From Pseudoduganella violacea (GTDB taxonomy: Bacteria > Pseudomonadota > Gammaproteobacteria > Burkholderiales > Burkholderiaceae_D), in the NCBI RefSeq assembly GCF_014191875.1, contig NZ_JACHXD010000019.1:39183-103182 (forward strand): a stretch of DNA of 64,000 bases, in the 5' to 3' direction. The position numbers were made by a program, and so were the translations under genes. Positions 50,653 to 60,632 of the stretch are shown here, piece after piece. The first letter of the stretch is position 1; each line of letters starts with the position of its first letter. The notes below the pieces were generated by a model that saw nothing but the letters and a program-made list of their open reading frames with translations, ran no database searches and was not told the DNA's origin.

Positions 50653-52122
50653 TCAGGCTGCCTGTGGATGTACCAGACGCCGCAGATCCATCGACAATCC
50701 TGCCAGCTGCGCTGCCGTCTGTAAGGTCTGGGTCGAACTGGTCTCGGTTTCCTGCGTCGATTGCGCCACATCGGACACGGCGACGCGCACCTGGTCGGCC
50801 GCCGTGGCCTGCTGCTTGGTCGAGAGTTCAATTTCCCGCACTGCCTCCGTGGTGGTACCGACCAGATCAGCGATCTGCTTGAACGCCAGCGCCACCTCGG
50901 CGAACTGCCGCGCGCCCTGATCAACCGCTTTGGCGCCACTTTCGGTGGCCATCACGGTCGTGTTGACGGCGCCCCGTACATCGTCAATTTGCGCACGAAT
51001 CCCTTTCGTCGAGGCTGCGACGCGGTCGGCCAGCTTACGGATTTCTTCAGCCACCACGGCAAAGCGGCGCCCCGCTTCGCCGGCACCGCTGGCCTCGATG
51101 GTGGCGTTGATGGCCAGGATATTGGTCTGCTCCGCCAATTCCGAGACGATGTCGAGCACCGCCCCAATTTCCTGCGATTTGCGGCCCAGGTCGAGCATAT
51201 GCGTGACCACCTGGTCGGTCTGACGGCGGATGTCCGCAATCGACGCCTGCCCCTTGTCCACCGTCCCCTCTCCGCTGCGCGCGGCCCGCGCGGTTTCCTC
51301 GGCAATCTGGGCCACGCGCTGGGCGCTCTCGGCGATCTGGCGCGAGGTCACGCCCAGCTCGCTGATGGTGGTACTGATTTCACTCATGGCGCTGGCCTGC
51401 TCACGCGCCCCTGTCGCTTGCTGGCTAGCGGCCGCTTGCAGTTCCGCCGACGAGCTCTGCACATGGCCCACCGCCATCCCCAGCCTGCCGGTCAGGGAAC
51501 GGGTGATCAGGATGCCGGCGGCCACCACGAACAGCAGACACAGCACCGTGCCCCCAACGATGGTGATCTTGGCCCGGCTCGATGTCGCTTCAGCGTCCGC
51601 CTCACGTTTGCTGAGCAATTCGCGCTCCTCGCGGCTGATCTGCTCGCACACCGTCCGCAGCGCATCCATGGTTTTCTTGCCTTCGCCCCCCAGCACGATG
51701 TTGAGCGCCTCCCCGGCACGACCGCCCTTGCGCAAGTCGATGGTACGTTTGAGCTCGGCAAACTTGGTCGCCATCAACGCTTCGGCCTGGCTCAATCGGC
51801 TTTGCTGGTTGGGATTGTCGGCCGTGAGCGTGCGCAGCTCCGCCATTGCGGTGGCAATGCCGGTGCTGGTGGCCTGGAAGGGTTCCAGATACACCGGGTC
51901 ACCCGTCAGGAGATAACCGCGCTGGCCTGTTTCGGCGTCCTTCATTTGACTGAGCAAGCCGCTGACCTGTTCCAGCACGCGTTGCGTATGCGTGACCGAA
52001 CCAGCTGTCGCGATCAGCACATAAATACTCCAGTAAGCGGCCATCCCAATGGCGATCAGGAACGTGGACGACACGGTAAAACCAAAGGCCAGTTTGCGAC
52101 CGAAGGTCCAGTTTTGGTTCAT
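50653..52122 (-). CDS. Methyl-accepting chemotaxis protein with CHASE3 sensor
   Basis: 489 codons; GGAGGGGAG precedes the ATG at 52122. Transmembrane helix 1 (about 9-33), a periplasmic CHASE3 domain (MKDAETGQRGYLLTGDPVYL), helix 2 (about 185-208), then the signalling hairpin with EQTNILAINATIEASGAGE (slightly altered from the usual AIEAARAGE) and VVAEEIRKLAD. It is the last gene of the chemosensory operon, 93 bases after the receiver gene. It is likely the input receptor of the Wsp-like pathway; WspA also senses envelope or surface cues. Confidence 0.92.
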   Translation of the reverse strand: MNQNWTFGRKLAFGFTVSSTFLIAIGMAAYWSIYVLIATAGSVTHTQRVLEQVSGLLSQMKDAETGQRGYLLTGDPVYLEPFQATSTGIATAMAELRTLTADNPNQQSRLSQAEALMATKFAELKRTIDLRKGGRAGEALNIVLGGEGKKTMDALRTVCEQISREERELLSKREADAEATSSRAKITIVGGTVLCLLFVVAAGILITRSLTGRLGMAVGHVQSSSAELQAAASQQATGAREQASAMSEISTTISELGVTSRQIAESAQRVAQIAEETARAARSGEGTVDKGQASIADIRRQTDQVVTHMLDLGRKSQEIGAVLDIVSELAEQTNILAINATIEASGAGEAGRRFAVVAEEIRKLADRVAASTKGIRAQIDDVRGAVNTTVMATESGAKAVDQGARQFAEVALAFKQIADLVGTTTEAVREIELSTKQQATAADQVRVAVSDVAQSTQETETSSTQTLQTAAQLAGLSMDLRRLVHPQAA

Positions 52123-52215
52123 GCTCCCCTCCTTTTCAGTTAGTCGACACAACCGCCCAGCCTTCTTCCTGCGACTGCAGACGGTACCTGTCGGCAAGCG
52201 CCGCCCTGTCCTGTG

Positions 52216-52590
52216 TCATGTTCCGCCTTTGCTTAACAAGCGTTCTACTTCGTCCAGGAATACCATGGGCTCGATGGGCTTTTCGATATAACCGTCAAAG
52301 CCCGATGCCAGCAAGCGCTCACGGTCGCCTTTCATGGCGTACGCCGTCAAGGCCACCACGGGAATGACACGCGTTCGCGCATCGCCCTTGAGCAGACCCA
52401 TGGCCGTCAAGCCATCGACCTCCGGCAACTGCACATCCATCAGAATCAGGTCCAGCGCTTCTTGCTGGGCAATGGCAATGCCAGGCAAAGCCCGTTCGGC
52501 ACAAAATAGCGTATGCCCTTTGCTCTCCAGCAGCATGCTGGTGAGCACCATATTGCCGGGTGTATCTTCCACAATCAAAATCCGTGCCAT
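52216..52590 (-). CDS. Single-domain response regulator
   Basis: 124 residues, GGAGGG site at the ATG 52590. A stand-alone receiver: ILIVEDTPGNMVLTSMLLES, phospho-acceptor Asp in LILMDVQLPEVDGL (about Asp54), and GYIEKPIEP with the conserved Lys. It resembles DivK/CheY-like receivers that relay phosphate from hybrid kinases. It lies 28 bases after the multi-receiver kinase gene and is likely its phosphate acceptor or regulator. Confidence 0.9.
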   Translation of the reverse strand: MARILIVEDTPGNMVLTSMLLESKGHTLFCAERALPGIAIAQQEALDLILMDVQLPEVDGLTAMGLLKGDARTRVIPVVALTAYAMKGDRERLLASGFDGYIEKPIEPMVFLDEVERLLSKGGT

Positions 52591-52618
52591 CACGACCCTC
52601 CATCCAAGCTGACCGGCG

Positions 52619-55534
52619 TTATCGTCCCGGCCCTGCCGTGTCCTGCTGCAGTGCGCGGCCGACTTCAAACAAGAATTGCTGACGCGTAAAACTGCCTTTG
52701 TCCATGATCTGGTGCACCTGCCCGCTCACGCGCTGCCGGTCGGCCTCGCTGATGGCGCTGTCGCTGAGCACGAGAATCGGCAAGTGGGCCATGGCGTCGC
52801 TGGAACGCAGCCGCTTGATCACCTCGAAGCCGCTCATGGTCGGCAGCACCAGCCCAATAATGAGCAGGTCCACCGCCCTGTCCCGCAGCGCCGCCAGCGC
52901 CTCTTCGCCGTCCAGGCAGCAACGCACCTTGTAGTTCAATGCCGCCAGGTCCGCACTCAGGCGGCTGGTGGTCACCGCGTCGTCGATGATCAGGACGGTC
53001 GGCGCCAAGGCCCGCTCCGCGCCCAGGCCAAGGGCATACACCGCGTCACGCAGGCGCTGGTGGGATACCGGCTTTTGCAGCAGCTGGGCCGCGCCCAGGA
53101 CACAGGCCTTCATTTCCTCGGCGACGATGGACACGATCACCACCGGCACCGCAGCCAACGCCGGATGGTGCTTGATCTGCTCCAGGACGGTCCAGCCGCT
53201 GGCGTCTGGCAGCAACAGGTCGAGCGTGATCAGGTCCGGCACTTCCTGGCACGCCAGCGCCAGGGCCGACGCGGCGTCGCTCGCGCTGCGCACGGCAAAA
53301 CCGATACTCTCCAGATGCACCCGCAAGAGCTGCGCGGCGTGTTCATCGTCCTCGATCACCAGGACCTTGCGCGCGCCCTTGGCGGCAGGCGGATTATCGA
53401 CCGCCCCGCGCACGGGTAGCCAGAAGGAAAATTGCGATCCCTGGTCAGGCGCACTGGCCACGCCCACGGTGCCGCCATGCAGGGCCGCCAGGCGGCTGAC
53501 CAGCGCCAGCCCCAGGCCGCTGCCCTCATGCTCGCGCGAGATGGACGCATCGAGCTGGCGGAATGTCTGGAACAGTTCCGATAGATCCTGCTCGGCGATC
53601 CCCATGCCGGCATCGCGCACCCGCACTTCCAGGAAGGCATCCTCCGTCCCTTCGGGCAGCGGCAGCACACGATGCGGCCAGGCGCCATCACCGGCGTCAC
53701 CCACCATGGCCCGCGGCACACGGTGCAGCGACAGGGTGACCTGCCCCCCATCCGGACTGAATTTGACGGCATTGGCGAGCAGGTTATAGAGCATCTGGCG
53801 CAATTTGCGCGCGTCTAACTCCACCTGGCCCAGGGCAGGCTCGGGATGGCAGGTCAGCACGATGTCGCGCCGCGCGGCACCGTCCTGCACGATCGCGAGG
53901 CTCGCACGCAGCTCCATATTGATGTCCACCGGCTCAAGCAGCAGCTGCATCTGGCCTGCCTCGACCTTGGACAAATCCAGGATATCGTTGATCAGGCCCA
54001 ACAGATGGCGCCCGCTGGTCAGGATATGGTTCACGCAGGTCTGCTGCTTCGGGCCAAGCGTACCGGCGATGCCGTTCTTGAGCACATCCGAGAAACCGAT
54101 GATGGAATTGAGCGGCGTGCGCAATTCGTGCGACATATTCGACAGGAATTCGGATTTAAGCCGGCTCGCCTTTTCCAGCTGGCGGTTCTTTTCGTCCACC
54201 TCGCAGCGGCGCTCTTCCAGCGAACGCACGGCCAATTCCAAGTCGCGATTCTTCTGGGCCAGCATGGTCAGCAGCTCGGCGCGGCTCTCGGCCAGGGTCT
54301 GCGCCGCCCGCTCACCCGCCGCCTCCAGTTCCTGGTGCATCCGCTCGGCGCGCAAACGTCGGCTGTCGTCCTCAAACTGCTTGCGCCGCAGCTGCGCCCG
54401 CACGCGCGCCTTGAGCACGTCGAATTCGCCGGATTTGAGCACATAGTCGTCGGCGCCGGTGGCCAGGCCCTCGATCATCGCCCCGCGATCCTCCATGGCA
54501 GTGAGCATGATTAACGGCACATCGCGGGTCGCGGGGTCGCTTTTCAAGCGGCGGCAGGTATCGGTGCCGGACAGGCCCGGCATCATCCGGTCGAGCAGCA
54601 CGCAGTCCACCTGCTGCACCGCCATCAGCGCCAGCGCCTGTTCGCCGGACTCGGCCAGGATGACGTCGTAGCCCTCGCCCCCCAGCACCTCCGCCAGCTC
54701 GTGCAGGAAAGTGCGGCTGTCGTCCACCGCGAGAATGCGCTGGCCACCACGCAAGAACGGCACCGCCGGGCCGGCGGCATCGGCATTGCGTAAGGCAGCG
54801 GCCAGGCGCGCCAGCAGCAGACCGGCGTCGCCATCCTTGCGCACGAAGGCGTCGGCGCCCGAATCGAGGGCGCGCAACTCGGCGCCCTCTTCCTCGGCGC
54901 CGGTCAACAGGATGCAGGGCAGCGTGCGCCAGGCCGGATCCTGGCGTAGCGTACGGATCACCGTCGCGCCGTCAATGCCGGGCAGCACGCCATCGACCAC
55001 GATGGCGGCCGGCCGGCGCAGCGCCAAGGCCCGCAAGCCTTCTTCGCCGGAAGCGGCCAGCGCCACCTGGTAATGCTGGCCGCGCAGGAGTTCACTGACC
55101 TGTTCCCGGTAGGTCAGGCTGTCGTCGATCACCAGCACCAGCGGCGCGGTCTCGGCCGCCGCGCCCCCCGCCGTCAAGAGCTGTATGGCGCGCGCCACCA
55201 GCCGGTCGCGGTCATAGGGTTTGCCGACATAGTCGTTCGAGCCGGTCAGCATGCCCCGGATGCGGTCGCTGACCTGGGCCTCGCTCGACAGGATCAGCAC
55301 CGGCAGGACGGCGCCACGCGGAGTTTGACGCACCGTGCGCAGCCAATCGATGCCATCGCCGTCCGGCAGCATCACGTCGAGAATCATCAATCCCACCGCC
55401 TGCTGCGCCAGGACGGCGTGCGCCTCGGCCAGCGTCGCGCAGCCAATGGCGGCGATCTGGCAGGCGGCAAACGCCTCCTCCAGGTCGGCCCGCACGGTCA
55501 GGCTGTCGTCCACAATAAGGACGGTGGCATTCAT
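52619..55534 (-). CDS. Hybrid histidine kinase with five receiver domains
   Basis: 971 residues from the ATG at 55534, which overlaps the CheB stop (ATGA). Order: receiver 1 (1-125, Asp about 53 in LMILDVMLP), receiver 2 (about 135-255, Asp about 178), receiver 3 (about 270-390, Asp about 315 in LLDRMMP), coiled coil (about 395-455), HisKA (NMSHELRTPLNSIIGF, His about 468), ATPase (to about 700), receiver 4 (about 720-835, TLDLLLP) and receiver 5 (about 845-960). Receiver 5 reads LLIIGLVLPTMSG, so the acceptor Asp is Gly. It takes the place of the diguanylate cyclase WspR in the otherwise Wsp-like order and probably integrates phosphate from CheA. Confidence 0.92.
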   Translation of the reverse strand: MNATVLIVDDSLTVRADLEEAFAACQIAAIGCATLAEAHAVLAQQAVGLMILDVMLPDGDGIDWLRTVRQTPRGAVLPVLILSSEAQVSDRIRGMLTGSNDYVGKPYDRDRLVARAIQLLTAGGAAAETAPLVLVIDDSLTYREQVSELLRGQHYQVALAASGEEGLRALALRRPAAIVVDGVLPGIDGATVIRTLRQDPAWRTLPCILLTGAEEEGAELRALDSGADAFVRKDGDAGLLLARLAAALRNADAAGPAVPFLRGGQRILAVDDSRTFLHELAEVLGGEGYDVILAESGEQALALMAVQQVDCVLLDRMMPGLSGTDTCRRLKSDPATRDVPLIMLTAMEDRGAMIEGLATGADDYVLKSGEFDVLKARVRAQLRRKQFEDDSRRLRAERMHQELEAAGERAAQTLAESRAELLTMLAQKNRDLELAVRSLEERRCEVDEKNRQLEKASRLKSEFLSNMSHELRTPLNSIIGFSDVLKNGIAGTLGPKQQTCVNHILTSGRHLLGLINDILDLSKVEAGQMQLLLEPVDINMELRASLAIVQDGAARRDIVLTCHPEPALGQVELDARKLRQMLYNLLANAVKFSPDGGQVTLSLHRVPRAMVGDAGDGAWPHRVLPLPEGTEDAFLEVRVRDAGMGIAEQDLSELFQTFRQLDASISREHEGSGLGLALVSRLAALHGGTVGVASAPDQGSQFSFWLPVRGAVDNPPAAKGARKVLVIEDDEHAAQLLRVHLESIGFAVRSASDAASALALACQEVPDLITLDLLLPDASGWTVLEQIKHHPALAAVPVVIVSIVAEEMKACVLGAAQLLQKPVSHQRLRDAVYALGLGAERALAPTVLIIDDAVTTSRLSADLAALNYKVRCCLDGEEALAALRDRAVDLLIIGLVLPTMSGFEVIKRLRSSDAMAHLPILVLSDSAISEADRQRVSGQVHQIMDKGSFTRQQFLFEVGRALQQDTAGPGR

Positions 55535-56577
55535 GACGCTTCCCATCGGCCCGGGCGTGCCAAGGCGGCCAGTGCCGGGCCGATCTCCCCCAGCGGCAGG
55601 ACGCGCTGCGCCGCCTCCAGACGCACGGCCTCGCGCGGCATGCCGTACACCACGCTGCTGGCCTCGTCCTGCGCGATGGTCATGCCACCCGCACCGCGCA
55701 CTGCCAGCATGCCGTGCGCGCCGTCCTGGCCCATGCCGGTCAGGAGCACCGCCACCGCGGCCGGGCCGCATTCCGTGGCCAGCGACTCGAACAGCACATC
55801 GACCGATGGCCGACAAGAAAGCCGCTCCGGCCCCGCTTCGCAGACGAGCTGCCGCCCACGCACTTGCAGGTGCAGTCCCGGCGGCGCCAGCAGTACGCCG
55901 CGCTGGGGCATACCTTCGCCATGGCGGGCCAGGCGCACCGGAAGCGGACTTTGCTCGTTGAGCCAGTCGGCAAAAGCGGCGCCGAAGGCCGGCGCAAGAT
56001 GGACGACGATCAACAGGGGCAAGGGAAAATCCGCCGGCAAGGCGCCCAACACCTCCATCAAAGCGCGCGGTCCACCGGTGGAGGCGCCCAGGGCGACCAA
56101 GCGCAGCCGCTGGGCCGGCACGGCCGCAGGTAGGCCCGCCGCCGGCAGCGGTGGGCTGCGCCGCCCACGCAGGTGGGTGACGACCTTGATCCGCGCCACC
56201 AGGCGCAGCTTGGCCAGATAGTGTGCCTCCCATCCCATTTGGTCCGGTTGCGGCTTTTCCATGACATCCAGCGCCCCCGCCGCCAAGGCATCGTAGGTGC
56301 GGAACAGCTCGCCGCGGTTCACCGAAGAGGACACCACCAGGATGGGCGTCGGGCAATAGGCCATGATGTACTCGGTGGCGGCCAGCCCACTCATCACCGG
56401 CATCATCATGTCGAGCGACACCACATCCGGGCGCAGCGCCTGGCACAGTTCGATGGCCTGCTTGCCGTCCTCGGCCGCCCCCACCAATTCCAGCGCCGGG
56501 TCGCTGGCCACCAGTTCGCCCAGGTGCATGCGCACCGTCAGCGAATCTTCCACCACCAGGACGCGCCAGCGCTTCAT
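55531..56577 (-). CDS. cheB: CheB methylesterase
   Basis: 348 residues. Receiver (VLVVEDSLTVRMHLGELV, Asp about 57 in VVSLDMMMPVMSG) and catalytic domain with Ser in GASTGGPRAL, the His of VVHLAPAFG and Asp in LLTGMGQDGAHGM. CheB removes methyl groups from the receptor and is activated by CheA. Starts and stops overlap the genes on both sides by four bases (ATGA), so the operon is tightly coupled. Confidence 0.94.
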   Translation of the reverse strand: MKRWRVLVVEDSLTVRMHLGELVASDPALELVGAAEDGKQAIELCQALRPDVVSLDMMMPVMSGLAATEYIMAYCPTPILVVSSSVNRGELFRTYDALAAGALDVMEKPQPDQMGWEAHYLAKLRLVARIKVVTHLRGRRSPPLPAAGLPAAVPAQRLRLVALGASTGGPRALMEVLGALPADFPLPLLIVVHLAPAFGAAFADWLNEQSPLPVRLARHGEGMPQRGVLLAPPGLHLQVRGRQLVCEAGPERLSCRPSVDVLFESLATECGPAAVAVLLTGMGQDGAHGMLAVRGAGGMTIAQDEASSVVYGMPREAVRLEAAQRVLPLGEIGPALAALARPGRWEAS

Positions 56578-58595
56578 CGCCGCACCAACTCCCCGACCTG
56601 CGCCAGAAAGGCGGTCTGATCGAACGCGTTTTTGACAATATAGCCATCAGCCCCCACCGCAGTGCCGCGCTGCCGGTGCGCCGGTGTATCGAGCGAGGTC
56701 ACCAAGAGCGCGGGCAGATCGGCCAGTTGCGGATCAGCCCGCACCATTTCGATCAGGCCAAAGCCGTCCATGCCCGGCATTTCCACATCGACCAAGGCCA
56801 GCGCATAGCGCGTCTGGCGCAGGAGCGCTAACCCCTCTTCCGCCGAAGCGGCCAGCGCCACCGCATAACCGGCCGACTCCAAGATACTGCTCTCGAGCAT
56901 GCGGGTAGTGAGCGAATCGTCCACGATCAGGATCGGCAAGGCTGGCGCCGCGTCCGGCGCGGCGGGACGGCGCTGCGCCAGGGACAGTCCCAATGCTTCC
57001 GGATCGAGCACCATGCGCGGCGCGCCTGTATCGTCCAGGTATAGGCCCAGCACCAGCGGCTCCACACGCAGCAGCGGCGGCAAGGCCCGCAGCACCACGC
57101 TGTCGACGCCGGCCAGGCGGCCGGCCGCCAGTGCCAGGCGCGCGCCCTGGCTGCGGACCACCACCGCCGTCACGGTGCGCGGCAGGCGCGGATGGGCCGT
57201 CTGTCCGCGCGCGCGCACCGCCAGCGGCAACAAGGGCAGCAGCTGGTCCTCATAGACGATGGCGCTGCCCTCGGCACTTTGCACCACTTGCTCGGGCGGC
57301 ACCCGCAGCGCGCCGCACACCGCGTCCAGCGGCAGCGCCAGGGTTTGGGCGTCGTCCTCCACCAAGAGGACGTTCAAGGCCGCCAGCGACAGCGGCACGC
57401 ACAACTCCACCGTGGCGCCGCAGCCGGCCTCGGTGCTGGCCGTGGCCCTGCCCCCTACCCGGCCCATGGCCGAGCGCACCACATCCATGCCAATGCCGCG
57501 CCCGGCGTGTTCCGTGACCACGCGGCTGGTGCTGACATTGCCGTCAAAGAGCCGGGCCAGCAGCGCCGCCTCGTCGTCCGGCACCGGCACGCCGCGCTGG
57601 CCCAGCACCTGGCGCAACGCCGCCAGATCGATGCCGCGGCCATCGTCATGGCAGCGGAACACCACCATATTGCCACGCCGGCTGACGGCGAGCGTAATGC
57701 GTCCAACGGGCGGCTTGCCGGCGGCTGCGCGTTCGGCTGGCGGCTCAATGCCATGCGCCACCGCATTGCGCACCAGCTGCAGCAAGGCGCCCAGCACCAC
57801 ATCGAGCACCTCGCCATCGATGCGCAGGTCGCCGCCATCGGCGTGCAATGCCACTTGCTTAGTGCAACCATGAGCGGCATCCCGCGCGCAGCGCTCCAGC
57901 GTGCCGACGATGCCCGCCACCGGCACCAGGCGCAGGCGTTCGGCGGCGTCCCGCGTTTGGCGCAGTTCGCGGTCGATACGCTCCGCGCCGGCGGCCATGC
58001 TCCGTTCCAGCGCGCCCAGCCGTTCAGCCAACGCCCGGCCTCCCTGTGGGCCGGCACCGGCCGCCAAGGCCAGGTCGCGCAGCAGCTCCAGTTGTTCGAT
58101 GGCGCGCCGCATGGCCGCCAGCTCCATGCCGATCTCCCCCAGCCCTTCCAGCAAGCCATCGACCTCCAGCACATCGGCGCGGGCAATGCGCTGGGGCGCG
58201 TCGAAGGCCGGCAGCGCATCGGCCGTCGCCAATACGGGTGCGGCCGCGGGCGTGGGTGCGGCGCCTCGCCCCTCCTCGCCCGGCAAGGGGAGCTGCGCCA
58301 GTTGCACACTCACTTCATCGAACAGGGCCAGCAGTTGATCGATCGTGGCGCGCTGCAGGCATCGGTCGTCCTCGCGCAGGGGCATAAGCAACGCTTCGGC
58401 CCGGTGCACCAGGTCGGCAATGGTGCCCTGGCGCACCACGCGCGCCGCCCCTTTCAAAGTATGCGCCCAGCGCAGCAGGCGCGCCACCTGTTCCTCACCT
58501 GGCGCCTCCTGCTCCAGCGCCAGCACCGCCTTGCCGAGCTGCTCGATGAGTTCGCGTGCCTCGACCCGGAAATAGCGGTAGGGATCCTTAGCCAT
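56574..58595 (-). CDS. cheA: CheA histidine kinase fused to a receiver domain (WspE-like)
   Basis: 673 residues from the ATG at 58595 (GGAGGGGGG site). Hpt domain with His about 47 (WAHTLKGAARVVR), linker, dimerisation region, ATPase (QLVRNAVAHGIEPPAER, DDGRGIDL, GRGIGMDVVRSAMGRVGG), CheW-like domain (about 430-540) and a C-terminal receiver (LPILIVDDSLTTRMLESSIL, ALVDVEMPGMDGF). The CheA-REC fusion is typical of alternative-function pathways such as Wsp, not of flagellar chemotaxis. It overlaps the CheW gene by eight bases. Confidence 0.94.
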   Translation of the reverse strand: MAKDPYRYFRVEARELIEQLGKAVLALEQEAPGEEQVARLLRWAHTLKGAARVVRQGTIADLVHRAEALLMPLREDDRCLQRATIDQLLALFDEVSVQLAQLPLPGEEGRGAAPTPAAAPVLATADALPAFDAPQRIARADVLEVDGLLEGLGEIGMELAAMRRAIEQLELLRDLALAAGAGPQGGRALAERLGALERSMAAGAERIDRELRQTRDAAERLRLVPVAGIVGTLERCARDAAHGCTKQVALHADGGDLRIDGEVLDVVLGALLQLVRNAVAHGIEPPAERAAAGKPPVGRITLAVSRRGNMVVFRCHDDGRGIDLAALRQVLGQRGVPVPDDEAALLARLFDGNVSTSRVVTEHAGRGIGMDVVRSAMGRVGGRATASTEAGCGATVELCVPLSLAALNVLLVEDDAQTLALPLDAVCGALRVPPEQVVQSAEGSAIVYEDQLLPLLPLAVRARGQTAHPRLPRTVTAVVVRSQGARLALAAGRLAGVDSVVLRALPPLLRVEPLVLGLYLDDTGAPRMVLDPEALGLSLAQRRPAAPDAAPALPILIVDDSLTTRMLESSILESAGYAVALAASAEEGLALLRQTRYALALVDVEMPGMDGFGLIEMVRADPQLADLPALLVTSLDTPAHRQRGTAVGADGYIVKNAFDQTAFLAQVGELVRR

Positions 58596-59133
58596 GCCCC
58601 CCTCCTGGTCCCGGCCCGGCCGTCCGTTCGGCGATCTGGCCGGCCAGCGTCCGCACCGGCAGCAGCGGCACCACGCCGTTCTCGGTGTGCACGGCATCAA
58701 AGGCCTGCTCGGCGACCGCCCGTTCGGAGCCGGCCAGGAGCTGCCGGGCGCCGGCGCACAGATGGGCCTCGAAGGCGTCAAAGGCGAAGGCCAGCGGCGC
58801 GCGTTCCTGCACCAGCACCATCCAACGCGGCGCGGCCGCCCCGGTTTTCCCGATCAGGGACGCCAGCTGGTAGACCGGTACGATCTGCCCCCGGAAGTTG
58901 GCCACACCCAAGAGTTCCGGCATGGGACTGGGCAGCGCTAGAATGGTGCGGTCCACATAGAGTCCCTGGATATCGGGCAGCGCGACCGCAAAGCGCTCGC
59001 TGCCGATCCGGATGATCAGCACATTCAGGCTACCGCCCACCGGCGGGGCCAGGGCCAGGGCAAACCCACGGTCGAACTGCTCGCGTAGCGTTTGCGCGCT
59101 GCGGTGCGCCGCCAAGGGCACGCCGGGCATCAT
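58588..59133 (-). CDS. cheW: CheW adaptor protein (second copy, WspD-like)
   Basis: 181 residues from the ATG at 59133 overlapping the CheR stop. An extra N-terminal about 35 residues precede the CheW SH3-like domain: IRIGSERFAVALPDIQGLY, LLGVANFRGQIVPVYQLASL. It links CheA to the receptor. In Wsp operons the second CheW (WspD) also has an N-terminal extension and stands between CheR and CheA, as here. Confidence 0.9.
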   Translation of the reverse strand: MMPGVPLAAHRSAQTLREQFDRGFALALAPPVGGSLNVLIIRIGSERFAVALPDIQGLYVDRTILALPSPMPELLGVANFRGQIVPVYQLASLIGKTGAAAPRWMVLVQERAPLAFAFDAFEAHLCAGARQLLAGSERAVAEQAFDAVHTENGVVPLLPVRTLAGQIAERTAGPGPGGGHG

Positions 59134-60632
59134 GCCTCCTCCCCGAAGGCGGCCAGTTCCGCCTGGCACAGGCCGATCAAGGCGCTGCGCGGGAAGCCCC
59201 CGCCAAAGAGCAGCAGGCGGGCGGGATCCTCATGCTGCAGCAGCATCAAGGCCTGGGCCAGGTCATGCCGCGCCGCCGCCATGTCGCCCATACGCCGCTC
59301 CAGCAGGCCGATATGCAGGCGCGCCAAGGCAAAGCCAGGATCGAGATAGGCGGCGCTGCGGTAACATTCCAGCGCCTCGGCGCAGGCGCCTTCCTCTTCC
59401 TTGCATAAGGCCTTGACATAGTGCGCGCCAGCATTGAGCTCATCGCGCGCCAGGAGGCGCTGGCACACATCCTGGGCCAGCACCAGCGCCCCGCTCTGGC
59501 TGAGCGAGACGGCTTTCAAGAGCAGCACGTCCGGATCGTCGGCATAGGCCGGCGGCAGTTGATTGATCTGCGTGAGCGTCTGCTCGAACTGCTCCTTGTG
59601 CAAGCACATCAGCGCATGGCGCAAATCCGGTTGGGCTGGCTTACCCTCCCCCGGTGGCGCTGTCAGGGGCGTGGCCGTCAGCGCATGAATGCGCTGGCTG
59701 GCGCGGTCAATCACCTCGCCCCAGCGGGCGAAATCGTCCAGCGGCGTGCCCTGCAACGCCCGCGTGCTGATGGTGAGCGGCACGGCCGGGGCCACCTCCT
59801 CGGCGGTGGCCAGCTGGCGGCGCTGGTAGTAGAACGTGGCGTGGCTATGGCAAAGATGAAAGTCGCTGGAAACGCCGCGCAGCGTTTCCGCATGTCCTAA
59901 GAACAGGTAGCCACCCGGCACCAGCGAGGCGGCGATCCGCGCCACCGCCGCCTTCACCTGCTCAAGCGTGAAGTACATGAGCACATTGCGGCAGAACACG
60001 ATATCGTAACGCCCTGCGCCCCAGAGCGCCTCGTCGTCCTGCGCCAGATTGCGCTGCTCGAAGCGCACGCTGCGGCGCACGGACTCCTTTAATGCCTGCA
60101 TCTCGCCGTCGCGCACGAACCAGCGCGCCTGGATTTCCGGTGGCAATTCCCGCAGCGACCAGGCCGCGTACCGCGCCCGCGCCGCTTTCACCAGCATGGC
60201 CGGGTTGGCATCGACGGCGCGCAGAGCCAGGCTGTGCGCGCCCAATCCGGCCGCCTCGCGCACCGCGATGGCCAGCGTGTACGGCTCCTCCCCCGAGGCG
60301 CAACCGGCCGACAGCACGCGCACGGGGCTGCCATCCAGGTGGGCCTGCCAGCACGATGGCATGGCCAAGTCCACAAACGCGTCGATTTGTTCGGCATTGC
60401 GATAGAAGTACGTTTCGGTCACCGTCAGGTCGGCCGCCAACCGGTGCAGCGCCTCTGCCGAGTTACTGGCCGAGCCGAGCATCGACAGGTAGGCGGCGCT
60501 GTTGCCGCCGGCATGCAGGTTCAAGACGCGGGCCAGTTGCGCCAGGCGCGTGTCATCGAACTGCAAGCCCAGCCGCTGCGCAATCAGATCACGAAACTGC
60601 AAGACCTGCGCGGCTGTCGGATCGGCATTCAT
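59130..60632 (-). CDS. cheR: CheR methyltransferase with C-terminal TPR repeats (WspC-like)
   Basis: 500 residues from the ATG at 60632, which overlaps the upstream CheW stop. CheR N-terminal helical domain, the SAM-binding core (VLSAGCASGEEPYTLAI, about 105-121; FCRNVLMYFTLEQ; GGYLFLGHAETLRG), then about 220 residues with TPR-like repeats (HYVKALCKEEEGACAEAL, AYLDPGFALARLHIGLLE). TPR-bearing CheR occurs in Wsp-type pathways. It methylates receptor Glu residues opposite to CheB. Confidence 0.93.
   Translation of the reverse strand: MNADPTAAQVLQFRDLIAQRLGLQFDDTRLAQLARVLNLHAGGNSAAYLSMLGSASNSAEALHRLAADLTVTETYFYRNAEQIDAFVDLAMPSCWQAHLDGSPVRVLSAGCASGEEPYTLAIAVREAAGLGAHSLALRAVDANPAMLVKAARARYAAWSLRELPPEIQARWFVRDGEMQALKESVRRSVRFEQRNLAQDDEALWGAGRYDIVFCRNVLMYFTLEQVKAAVARIAASLVPGGYLFLGHAETLRGVSSDFHLCHSHATFYYQRRQLATAEEVAPAVPLTISTRALQGTPLDDFARWGEVIDRASQRIHALTATPLTAPPGEGKPAQPDLRHALMCLHKEQFEQTLTQINQLPPAYADDPDVLLLKAVSLSQSGALVLAQDVCQRLLARDELNAGAHYVKALCKEEEGACAEALECYRSAAYLDPGFALARLHIGLLERRMGDMAAARHDLAQALMLLQHEDPARLLLFGGGFPRSALIGLCQAELAAFGEEA

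Noticed and set aside
55535..56647. Longer start for the multi-receiver kinase
   Set aside because: The extension is an out-of-frame shadow of CheB; the ATG at 55534 overlaps the CheB stop as in the rest of the operon.
57192..59015. 607-codon open frame on the plus strand
   Set aside because: Antisense to CheA and CheW, low-complexity Arg/Gln/Gly composition.
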